DNA from: Bacteroidales bacterium UBA4347
GTDB taxonomy: Bacteria > Bacteroidota > Bacteroidia > Bacteroidales > P3
DNA: 6,202 nt
NCBI GenBank assembly: GCA_002394185.1
Contig: DGTB01000215.1
Coordinates: 10,566 to 16,767, forward strand
Direction: 5' to 3'
This document shows, piece by piece, positions 1 through 5,670 of the stretch; positions within the stretch are counted from its first letter, which is position 1; every line of letters starts with the position of its first letter. The notes under the pieces are model-generated. The model did not search any database. It saw only the letters and a list, made by a program, of their open reading frames with translations, and was not told the DNA's origin. Position numbers and translations under genes: made by a program.

Positions 1-742
1 TGAAGAGGATGTTGCGGGTGTTGATGGTGATGAGTTTCTGCTCGGGGTGCTTGCGTCCGCCCTCGGGGGGCACGGAGACGAGGGCGCCCTCGAGGAGTTT
101 GAGCAGGGCCTGCTGTACGCCTTCGCCGCTGACGTCGCGGGTGATGGACGTGTTCTCGCTTTTGCGGGCAATCTTGTCGATTTCGTCGATGAAGACGATG
201 CCGCGCTCGCAGGAGGGCACGTCGTAGTCGGCGGCCTGGAGCAGGCGCACGAGGACGTTCTCCACGTCGTCGCCCACGTAGCCGGCCTCGGTCAGCGTGG
301 TGGCGTCGGCGATGCAGAAGGGCACCTTGAGCAGCCGCGCTATGGTGCGGGCCAGGAGGGTCTTTCCGGTGCCTGTTTCACCTACCATGACGATGTTCGA
401 CTTCTCGATTTCTACGTCGTTGTTGTCGTGGTGGGTGGCGTTGTAACGCAGGCGCTTGTAGTGGTTGTAGACAGCCACGGCGAGGACGCGCTTGGCGGCG
501 TCCTGGCCTATGACGTACTGGTCGAGGAAGGCGCAGATGTCGGCCGGGGTGGGTATGGGTTCGTTGTCGATGGCCGCGTCGGGCTGGCTGGAGCCTTGGT
601 GCTCCTTGAATATCTGTCCGGCCTGGCGGGCGCAGTCTTCGCAGATGTAGCCGTTAAGACCGCTGAGCAGCATGCCTGTCTGCGACGCCGGGCGGCCGCA
701 GAAGGAGCAGTGTTCTTCGTTAGGGGTTGTTTTTTTTGACAT
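1..742 (-). CDS. clpX: ATP-dependent Clp protease ATP-binding subunit ClpX (3' part beyond the window)
   Basis: This is the first 247 codons of ClpX, the hexameric AAA+ unfoldase that feeds substrates into the ClpP peptidase in the cytoplasm. The N-terminal zinc-binding domain is complete: Cys12, Cys15, Cys34 and Cys37 form a CxxC...CxxC pair. The AAA+ core follows, with Walker A GETGTGKT at 121-128, the pore-1 loop GYVG at 154-157, Walker B IVFIDE at 182-187 and the pore RKH motif at 230-232. The reading frame is open to the left edge, so the rest of the large AAA+ domain and the C-terminal small domain lie outside. The start is an ATG giving MSKK, 15 nt after the rodA stop, which suggests co-transcription with rodA. 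No clpP lies directly upstream, although clpP-clpX is the common bacterial order. Family identity is certain; the operon link is inferred from spacing. Confidence 0.97.
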   Translation of the reverse strand, partial: MSKKTTPNEEHCSFCGRPASQTGMLLSGLNGYICEDCARQAGQIFKEHQGSSQPDAAIDNEPIPTPADICAFLDQYVIGQDAAKRVLAVAVYNHYKRLRYNATHHDNNDVEIEKSNIVMVGETGTGKTLLARTIARLLKVPFCIADATTLTEAGYVGDDVENVLVRLLQAADYDVPSCERGIVFIDEIDKIARKSENTSITRDVSGEGVQQALLKLLEGALVSVPPEGGRKHPEQKLITINTRNILF

Positions 743-757
743 AGAGAGGGGGTTGGA

Positions 758-2014
758 TTACAATAACTGGTTTTTCGAGGCGTCTTGCCTGATGAATATG
801 AAAAGGAGGATGGTGAAGGCCAGCATCGAGGAGCCGCCGTAGCTGAAGAAGGGCAGGGGAATGCCGATGACGGGCACAAGGCCCAGCACCATGCCTACGT
901 TGACGAAAAGGTGCATAAAAAGGATGCTGGCCACGCAGTAGCCGAAGATGCGCGAGAAGGGCGACCGTTGCCGCTCGGCCATGTTGACGAGGCGTTGCAG
1001 CAGCACGCCGTAGAGTATCAGCAGAATGGTGCATCCCAGGAAGCCCCATTCTTCACCCACGGTGCAGAAGATGAAGTCAGTGTGCTTCTCGGGCACGAAG
1101 TTGGCCTTGGTGACAGTGCCGCCGAGGAAGCCTTTGCCAATGAGGCCGCCGGAGCCGATGGCTATCTTGGACTGGTTGACGTTGTAGCCTGAGCCCTGCA
1201 GGTCCTCGGTCTTGCCCAGCAAGACGTCGATGCGCTCGCGCTGGTGGCTCTCCAGAACGTTGTTGAAGACAAAGTCGACTGAGAAGACGAAGGCGGCGCA
1301 GCAGAGGAAGATGGCGATGGCGCGGAGGTAGTCCTTGCGCGTGCGCTTGTTGAGCCACACGAAGAGGTAGGCCACGGCCAGCAGGGCCAGGATGCCGAGG
1401 AGGATGTATTTGTTAACCAGCAGTGCCAGCACGAAGAGGACTATAGCCGCCACGCCCACCACGAGCACCGCGCCCGAGACGCCTTCGCGGTAGAGGGGGA
1501 AGATGAAACTGGCGAAGACCAGAGCCGAGCCGGTGTCGTGCTGCAACAGCACGAGGGCGGCGGGGATGGCAATGAGCACTATGGAGACCATCTTGGTGCG
1601 CAGGTCTTTGAGGTCGACATCGATGGCCGATAGGTATTTGGCCAGGGCCAGGGCGGTGGCGAACTTGGCGAATTCGGAGGGTTGGAAGCGGAAGCCGCTG
1701 ATGTCGATCCACGATTTGCCGCCGTTGACGGTGACAGCCAGGAAGAGGGTCAGTACCAATAGACCCAGGACGATGCCGTAGATGGGGTAGGCCATGTTAG
1801 AGAAGACGCGTGGCTCGGTGAGCAGGATGACGGCGGCCGTGAGTATGGCCAGGCCCATCCAGATGAGCTGCTTGCCAGGGTACTGCTTGAAGTCGAAGAT
1901 GGCGGCGTGGCTCTCATCATAGCAGGCCGAGTAAATGTTCATCCACCCGAAGAGCATGATGGCCAGGTAGATCCCGATGGTAATCCAGTCCAGTTTGAGT
2001 TTTTCTTGGTACAT
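758..2014 (-). CDS. rodA: SEDS-family peptidoglycan glycosyltransferase RodA
   Basis: RodA is the integral-membrane SEDS polymerase that extends glycan strands from lipid II in the elongasome, working with the class B transpeptidase PBP2. The 418-residue protein is strongly hydrophobic with about ten or more membrane spans. Family hallmarks are GKSWIDISGFRFQPSEFAKFA (first part at 99-112), the QSKIAIGSGGLIGKGF segment at 281-296, PEKHTDFIF at 308-316, and the C-terminal PLPFFSYGGSS at 387-397. Asp313 in HTDF matches the catalytic aspartate (Asp262 of E. coli RodA by my alignment). It is longer than E. coli RodA (370) because of an added hydrophobic stretch around 195-245. The ATG start lies 3 nt after the mrdA stop, so the two are almost certainly translationally linked and made as a pair. 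clpX follows after 15 nt. Confidence 0.97.
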   Translation of the reverse strand: MYQEKLKLDWITIGIYLAIMLFGWMNIYSACYDESHAAIFDFKQYPGKQLIWMGLAILTAAVILLTEPRVFSNMAYPIYGIVLGLLVLTLFLAVTVNGGKSWIDISGFRFQPSEFAKFATALALAKYLSAIDVDLKDLRTKMVSIVLIAIPAALVLLQHDTGSALVFASFIFPLYREGVSGAVLVVGVAAIVLFVLALLVNKYILLGILALLAVAYLFVWLNKRTRKDYLRAIAIFLCCAAFVFSVDFVFNNVLESHQRERIDVLLGKTEDLQGSGYNVNQSKIAIGSGGLIGKGFLGGTVTKANFVPEKHTDFIFCTVGEEWGFLGCTILLILYGVLLQRLVNMAERQRSPFSRIFGYCVASILFMHLFVNVGMVLGLVPVIGIPLPFFSYGGSSMLAFTILLFIFIRQDASKNQLL

Positions 2015-2017
2015 GTT

Positions 2018-3874
2018 CTACTTCTTTTTCTTCTTCACTCTCCGGGTGAGGGGGAGTTTCTGGCAGGGGTTGATTTCTTTGTACATCTTCTCGACGTCGG
2101 TGCGTTTCACTTCGCCGTTGAGGTATTTTTCCACCAGGAGGCCTGCGATGGGTGCCGCCCAGGTGCCGCCGCCGCCCTGAGCGTTCTCCACGTAGACGGC
2201 CATGGCTATCTTGGGGTTGTCTTTGGGGGCAAAGCAGATGAAGACGGAGTGGTCGTTGCCGAAGTTCTCGGCGGTACCGGTCTTGCCACAGATGTCGAGG
2301 CCGTCGACGCGGGCGCGTCGTGCTGTGCCGCCGGCCACATGCACCACGTCGTACATGCCCGCGGCAGCGATGTCGAAGTATTGGCGGTCGATGCCGGTCT
2401 CGTGACGTTGGAGGTATTTCTCGTTGCGCACCGAGTCGGGGCCGTAGAAACGCACCATGTGGGGTGTGATGTAGTAGCCGCGGTTGGCCACGATGGCCGC
2501 GAGGTTGGCCATCTGGATGGGCACCACGGTGACCTCGCCCTGGCCGATGGAGTTGGAGTAGATGGTCGAGAAAGCCCAGCGTTCCTTGCCGTACCACTTG
2601 TTGTAGAAGGCTGTGTCGGGGATGTTGCCCGAGGAGAGTCCGCTCTTGGGCAGGTCGATGTCGAGCTTCTGTCCGAAACCGAAGCGCATCATGTAGTCGT
2701 GCCAGACGGTGAGGCCGTACTGGGCGTCCTTGTAGAGGTTTTTGTATTTTCCCTGTTGCACAACGCGGCGGTAGACCTGGTAGAAGTAAGGGTTGCAACT
2801 CATCTTGATGGCCTCCTGCACCGAGCGTGCCGAGGGGTGGTTGTGGCATCCCACGAGGTTCTTCTCGCAGGCGAAGCCGCTGTTGGGGCTGATGACGCCG
2901 AGGTCGAGAGCCACCATCGACTGGGCCACCTTGAAGATGGAGCCCGGCGGATACTGGCCGATGAGGGCGCGGTTGAGCATGGGCTTGGAGATGTCGCTGT
3001 TGAGCATCAGGTAGTTCTTGCCGCGTATGCGTCCCACAAGGAGGTTGGGGTCGTAGGTGGGGGCCGAGACCATGGCGAGGATTTCGCCCGTGGAGGGTTC
3101 GATGGCCACGACGCATCCGCGCTTGTTGGCCATAAGCTCCTCGGCGTAGGTCTGGAGGTCGGCGTCGAGGGTGGTGTAGAGGTTGCAGCCCTCGATGGGC
3201 AGGGTGTCGAATTCGCCGTGGCGGTAGGGGCCTATCTCGCGGTTGTGGGCGTCGACGTGCATGATTTTCTTGCCCTTGGTGCCGCGCAGCACCTCTTCGT
3301 AGCTCTTCTCGAGGCCGCTCTTGCCGATGTAGTCGCCGCGCTTGTAGTAGGGGTCCCGGTCCAGGTCGCCTTGGTCCACCTCGCCCACATAGCCCAGCAC
3401 CTGCGCCGCGATGGGGCGGTCGTAGATGCGCAGGGTGCGCTGCGAGATGTAGAAGCCTTTGAAGCGGAACATCTTGTTCTCGAACTTGGCGTATTCCTCC
3501 TTCGAGATCTGCTTCATGAAGATGGAGGCCGAGTAGGGGGAGTATTTGCGGGCCTTCGTCATGCGCTCCTCGAAGTCGTCGAGGGTGATGCCGAGGCTCT
3601 GGCAGAAATAGGCGGTGTCGAGGTTTTTCACCATGCGGGGGATGACCATGAGGTCGTAGACGGCCTCGTTGTGGACGAGGAGTTCGCCGTGGCGGTCGTA
3701 GATGAAGCCGCGGGCGGGGTATTGCGTCACGTTGCGCAGCGACTGCATCTCGGCCTTCTCCTTGTATTCGGGATTGAAGAGCTGCAGCACAGCCAGGCGC
3801 CCCACAAAGAGGGCTCCTACAACGATGAAGATAATCTTCACCACATGGCTCCGGTCGGCATATTTATTGGACAT
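2018..3874 (-). CDS. mrdA: Penicillin-binding protein 2, peptidoglycan D,D-transpeptidase
   Basis: This class B PBP crosslinks the peptidoglycan made by RodA during lateral-wall growth. One N-terminal membrane helix (about 11-30) anchors it in the inner membrane with the rest in the periplasm. The pedestal/dimerisation domain contains the RGFIYDRHGE motif (55-64) and IGKSGLEKSYEEVLRG (183-198). The transpeptidase domain has all three active-site motifs: SxxK as S312-I-F-K315 (nucleophile Ser312), SxN as S359-C-N361, and KTGT at 531-534. The length of 618 is normal (E. coli PBP2 is 633). The C-terminus is a run of lysines (RRVKKKKK). The ATG is preceded by an A-rich leader (AAAAGAAAATT), typical of this phylum. 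gldD ends 54 nt upstream, and I found no clear promoter or hairpin terminator in that gap, so transcription from gldD is plausible. Pairing with rodA confirms the PBP2 rather than PBP3 assignment. Confidence 0.97.
   Translation of the reverse strand: MSNKYADRSHVVKIIFIVVGALFVGRLAVLQLFNPEYKEKAEMQSLRNVTQYPARGFIYDRHGELLVHNEAVYDLMVIPRMVKNLDTAYFCQSLGITLDDFEERMTKARKYSPYSASIFMKQISKEEYAKFENKMFRFKGFYISQRTLRIYDRPIAAQVLGYVGEVDQGDLDRDPYYKRGDYIGKSGLEKSYEEVLRGTKGKKIMHVDAHNREIGPYRHGEFDTLPIEGCNLYTTLDADLQTYAEELMANKRGCVVAIEPSTGEILAMVSAPTYDPNLLVGRIRGKNYLMLNSDISKPMLNRALIGQYPPGSIFKVAQSMVALDLGVISPNSGFACEKNLVGCHNHPSARSVQEAIKMSCNPYFYQVYRRVVQQGKYKNLYKDAQYGLTVWHDYMMRFGFGQKLDIDLPKSGLSSGNIPDTAFYNKWYGKERWAFSTIYSNSIGQGEVTVVPIQMANLAAIVANRGYYITPHMVRFYGPDSVRNEKYLQRHETGIDRQYFDIAAAGMYDVVHVAGGTARRARVDGLDICGKTGTAENFGNDHSVFICFAPKDNPKIAMAVYVENAQGGGGTWAAPIAGLLVEKYLNGEVKRTDVEKMYKEINPCQKLPLTRRVKKKKK
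2021..2036 (-). promoter_or_regulatory. Purine-only stretch ahead of rodA, within the mrdA 3' end
   Basis: Sixteen consecutive purines on the minus strand (GAAGAAGAAAAAGAAG) encode the last lysines of PBP2 and end 6 bases before the rodA ATG. There is no other leader for rodA, so this stretch must serve as its ribosome-loading region. It is not a canonical Shine-Dalgarno sequence, but A-rich leaders are usual in Bacteroidota. The role is inferred from position alone. Confidence 0.4.
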
Positions 3875-3928
3875 AATTTTCTTTTAACGCCAACCGCCAT
3901 TAAATATTGCCTGCGTGAATAATTTTTT

Positions 3929-4588
3929 TTATTGCCGCCAGCGGAGTGTCTCGATGAGGTGGTCGATGTCGCGCTGCATGTACTCCAGCATGGGGGCCAG
4001 GGAGTCGTTGTTGGGCGCCTTGTTGATGTAGAGGGCGCCGCGCAGGAAGTGGCGCACCGAGTCGGTGGCGTAGAACTGGTATGTCGAGGCCACGCGGCTG
4101 CCTTTGAGGTGCCAGCGGACGGCATGCACCGTGTGATCCTCGCTCTCGTAGACCTGCTCGTCGATGCCCGAGGTGAACTGATAGTGCTTCTCCAGCATGC
4201 GCGACGAGGTGTCGATTTGGCCGCGCAGGTCGTCGCGGCCGTTCAGCTGCTTGTAGGTGAGGAACACCACGCCGTCCCACTGCGGATACATCAGGTCGAT
4301 CCACCGCTCCCCCTTGGGGGCGTCCTTCTCCGTCCACTCGATGCACTTGTTGGCCTCGAAGATGAAGGGGAAGGTCTTGGTGTAGCCCGAGAGGACGATG
4401 GTGGTATCGCCGTCGAAAACCAACGTGTCGCCGGGATTCGTGCGCATGGTGTCCAGCAGGAAATACTCATGCTTCGGCATGTCGACGCGCAGGTAGGCCT
4501 GCGGCTTGGGGGTGTAATCGCCGTTGCCGCCGCAGGCCGCCATAGCTAAGACGGCCATCGTTGCGAATAGTATATTTTTGATTTTCAT
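3929..4588 (-). CDS. gldD: GldD-like gliding motility-associated lipoprotein
   Basis: A 219-residue predicted lipoprotein. The N-terminal signal peptide ends in a lipobox (AMAAC) with Cys19 as the lipidation site, so the mature protein is expected on an envelope membrane. After Cys19 come the GldD-type YTPKPQAYLRVDMP stretch (25-38), FPFIFE (73-78) and WIDLMYP (96-102). The C-terminal signature runs TDSVRHFLRGALYIN (175-189), then NDSLAPMLEYMQRDI (194-208) and HLIETLRW (210-217). This matches my knowledge of GldD, needed for gliding in Flavobacterium but widely kept in non-gliding Bacteroidales, where its role is unclear. It is slightly long, with extra residues around 43-70 (DTLVFDGDTTIV). 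GldD usually sits beside gldE and ssb; here it precedes mrdA on the same strand and is divergent from the 121-codon ORF. The ATG start giving MKIKN fits the signal peptide. No strong promoter consensus was seen on its strand. Confidence 0.88.
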   Translation of the reverse strand: MKIKNILFATMAVLAMAACGGNGDYTPKPQAYLRVDMPKHEYFLLDTMRTNPGDTLVFDGDTTIVLSGYTKTFPFIFEANKCIEWTEKDAPKGERWIDLMYPQWDGVVFLTYKQLNGRDDLRGQIDTSSRMLEKHYQFTSGIDEQVYESEDHTVHAVRWHLKGSRVASTYQFYATDSVRHFLRGALYINKAPNNDSLAPMLEYMQRDIDHLIETLRWRQ

Positions 4589-4592
4589 TTAC

Positions 4593-4620
4593 TTTGAACT
4601 TTAAACCTTAAACTCTAAAC
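4593..4620. repeat. Four tandem 7-bp repeats, consensus YYTRAAC, in a divergent promoter region
   Basis: Read on the plus strand, four adjacent heptamers occur at 4593-4599, 4600-4606, 4607-4613 and 4614-4620: TTTGAAC, TTTAAAC, CTTAAAC and TCTAAAC. The last four bases are AAAC in three copies and GAAC in the first. They fill most of the 54-base space between the divergent starts of gldD and the 121-codon ORF. Their AT-richness contrasts sharply with the GC-rich genes. Possible roles are a UP-like element, a repeated operator for a regulator, or a simple slippage repeat; the sequence does not decide between these. Confidence 0.7.
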
Positions 4621-4629
4621 TTTATTTTG

Positions 4630-4637
4630 TATCTTTG
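4630..4637 (+). promoter_or_regulatory. Bacteroidota-type -7 promoter element (TATCTTTG)
   Basis: TATCTTTG matches the TAnnTTTG -7 consensus used by the primary sigma factor of Bacteroidota. It is followed by CACCC and then the ATG at 4643. Transcription would be expected to begin only a few bases after the element, almost at the start codon, giving a leaderless or nearly leaderless mRNA. No TTTG -33 box is seen at the usual distance; the heptamer repeats occupy that position. Confidence 0.65.
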
Positions 4638-4642
4638 CACCC

Positions 4643-5008
4643 ATGAATCGCCTGCAACACTTCCTGCGTGCCAAGACGCAGTTCAACCTGCACTCGCCCT
4701 TTGTCTACGGGCTCTACACCGAGGTGCTCTTCTCGCGTGCTCCGGGTGCGCCGCGTGGCCGCTACGAGGGCGCCCTCTGGCGCCTGGAGCGCCACTATGG
4801 CGTCGCGGCCGACCGTCGTTCCGGCGGCGAGGCCACGTTCTCCTGCCCCGACGGCGACTTCCTCCTCCTCGACCATCCCCACCGCCGCGAAGACCGCTGG
4901 CAATCCGTCATGGACGACCCCCGCTGGCAGGTGACGCTCGACTTCTTCTCCTACGGCATCGCCGTGCGCAACCCGCGCCTTTCGCGCCAGCATTTCATCC
5001 TGCGTTAG
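4643..5008 (+). CDS. Short protein resembling a SAM-dependent methyltransferase lacking its catalytic core
   Basis: A 121-codon ORF with clean GC-rich third positions, its own promoter element just upstream and a TAG stop. The N-terminus (LRAKTQFNLHSPFVYGLY at 8-25) matches the opening of a Bacteroidales class I methyltransferase family, usually about 230-260 residues, that begins with an AK..HGVHSPFVY motif. The C-terminus (LLLDHPHRREDRW at 74-86, then WQVTLDFFSYGIAVRNP at 95-111 and LSRQHFIL at 113-120) matches the end of the same family, where a DxH segment is followed by a VTxDLFxxGxxFF strand and KEHF. The middle part with the SAM-binding glycine-rich loop is absent; residues 31-72 only bridge the two ends. 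It is therefore unlikely to methylate anything. It could be a degenerate remnant or a conserved short form with a new role. The family match is from memory, not from a search. Its stop overlaps the pcm stop by 4 nt. Confidence 0.72.
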   Translation: MNRLQHFLRAKTQFNLHSPFVYGLYTEVLFSRAPGAPRGRYEGALWRLERHYGVAADRRSGGEATFSCPDGDFLLLDHPHRREDRWQSVMDDPRWQVTLDFFSYGIAVRNPRLSRQHFILR

Positions 5009-5670
5009 CGCATCTGGCGCCCGTCGAGCATGGGCACGAAGCTGTAGGCGCCGAATTTCTCCACCTTCCACTCGCTCTGCGAAGGGCCGTTCTTGGTGAT
5101 GCGCAGCATCTCCTGCCCCTCGTCGTCGTCGAGGGGGATGACCATGATGCCGCCCTCCTTCAGTTGACCCATCAGGGCCGCCGGTATCTCGCGTGCGCCG
5201 CAGGTGACGATGATGCGGTCGTAGGGACCGTAGTCCACTTCCGTCAGCCCGCGGTAGCCGTCGCCGAGGAAGCAATGGGCACGGAAGCCCAGTTGGCTGA
5301 GCAATGTGCGTGTCTTGTCGAAGAGCCCTTTCTGGCGTTCGATGCTGAACACTTTGGCCCCCATCTTGCAGAGGATGGCCGTCTGGTAGCCGCTGCCGGT
5401 GCCTATCTCCAGCACCTTCATGCCCGGCTGTACGCTGAGCAGCTGGCTCTGCATGGCCACGGTGGAGGGGTGCGAGATGGTCTGGTCGCAGCCTATCTTC
5501 AGCGCGCGGTCCTGGTAGGCAAAGGCGTCCAGGGCGCTGTCGATGAACCAGTGGCGCGGCACCTCGTTCATGGCCCGTAGCACGGCCTCGTCCACAATGC
5601 CCTTGCGGCGCAGTTCGTCGCACAGCTGCTGGCGCAGGCCTTTATGTTTGAAGGTGTCAATCCTTGTCAT
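5005..5670 (-). CDS. pcm: Protein-L-isoaspartate O-methyltransferase
   Basis: Pcm transfers a methyl group from SAM to isoaspartyl residues in aged proteins, starting their conversion back to normal aspartate in the cytoplasm. The 221-residue protein has the family's QTISHPSTVAMQ motif (63-74), SAM-binding motif I LEIGTGSGYQ (87-96), an acidic end to the next strand (SIER, 109-112), GDGYRG (136-141) and motif II PYDRIIVTCGA (149-159), then LKEGGIMVIPL (170-180). E. coli Pcm has 208 residues, so this is full length. A short acidic run DDDEGQE (181-187) follows the last strand of the core. The ATG start lies inside the 3' end of thiL (14-nt overlap), which points to a thiL-pcm operon with translational coupling. 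Its TAA stop overlaps the TAG stop of the convergent 121-codon ORF, leaving no room for a terminator between them. Confidence 0.95.
   Translation of the reverse strand: MTRIDTFKHKGLRQQLCDELRRKGIVDEAVLRAMNEVPRHWFIDSALDAFAYQDRALKIGCDQTISHPSTVAMQSQLLSVQPGMKVLEIGTGSGYQTAILCKMGAKVFSIERQKGLFDKTRTLLSQLGFRAHCFLGDGYRGLTEVDYGPYDRIIVTCGAREIPAALMGQLKEGGIMVIPLDDDEGQEMLRITKNGPSQSEWKVEKFGAYSFVPMLDGRQMR

Noticed and set aside
47..739. A 230-codon plus-strand open frame antisense to clpX
   Set aside because: Composition is that of a reverse-complement shadow (long Val/Gly runs), and the opposite strand encodes a clear ClpX.
1917..3116. A 399-codon minus-strand frame within mrdA and rodA
   Set aside because: It is an off-frame reading of the mrdA/rodA sequence, rich in Arg, His, Pro and Gln, with no start context or family features.
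1907..3922. A 671-codon plus-strand open frame antisense to mrdA
   Set aside because: Its translation is rich in Val, Ala, Gly, His and Asp with no recognisable domain. It is a shadow of the GC-biased third positions of mrdA, whose three catalytic motifs are intact.
3875..3944. Possible hairpin terminator after gldD (CCGC/GCGG with an adjacent T/A run)
   Set aside because: The stem is only 4 bp, lies within the gldD coding end, and on the gldD strand the following run is A rather than T, so it does not fit an intrinsic terminator.
5118..5131. GTC/GAC triplet repeat in pcm as a microsatellite
   Set aside because: It is only three or four units and is explained by the Asp-rich DDDE segment of the protein.
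4627..5580. A 317-codon plus-strand frame antisense to pcm
   Set aside because: It covers the whole pcm coding region on the wrong strand and starts inside the promoter element at 4630-4637; no family resemblance.
4622..5623. A 333-codon minus-strand frame through pcm and the 121-codon ORF
   Set aside because: It overlaps two well-supported genes in other frames and has shadow-type composition.
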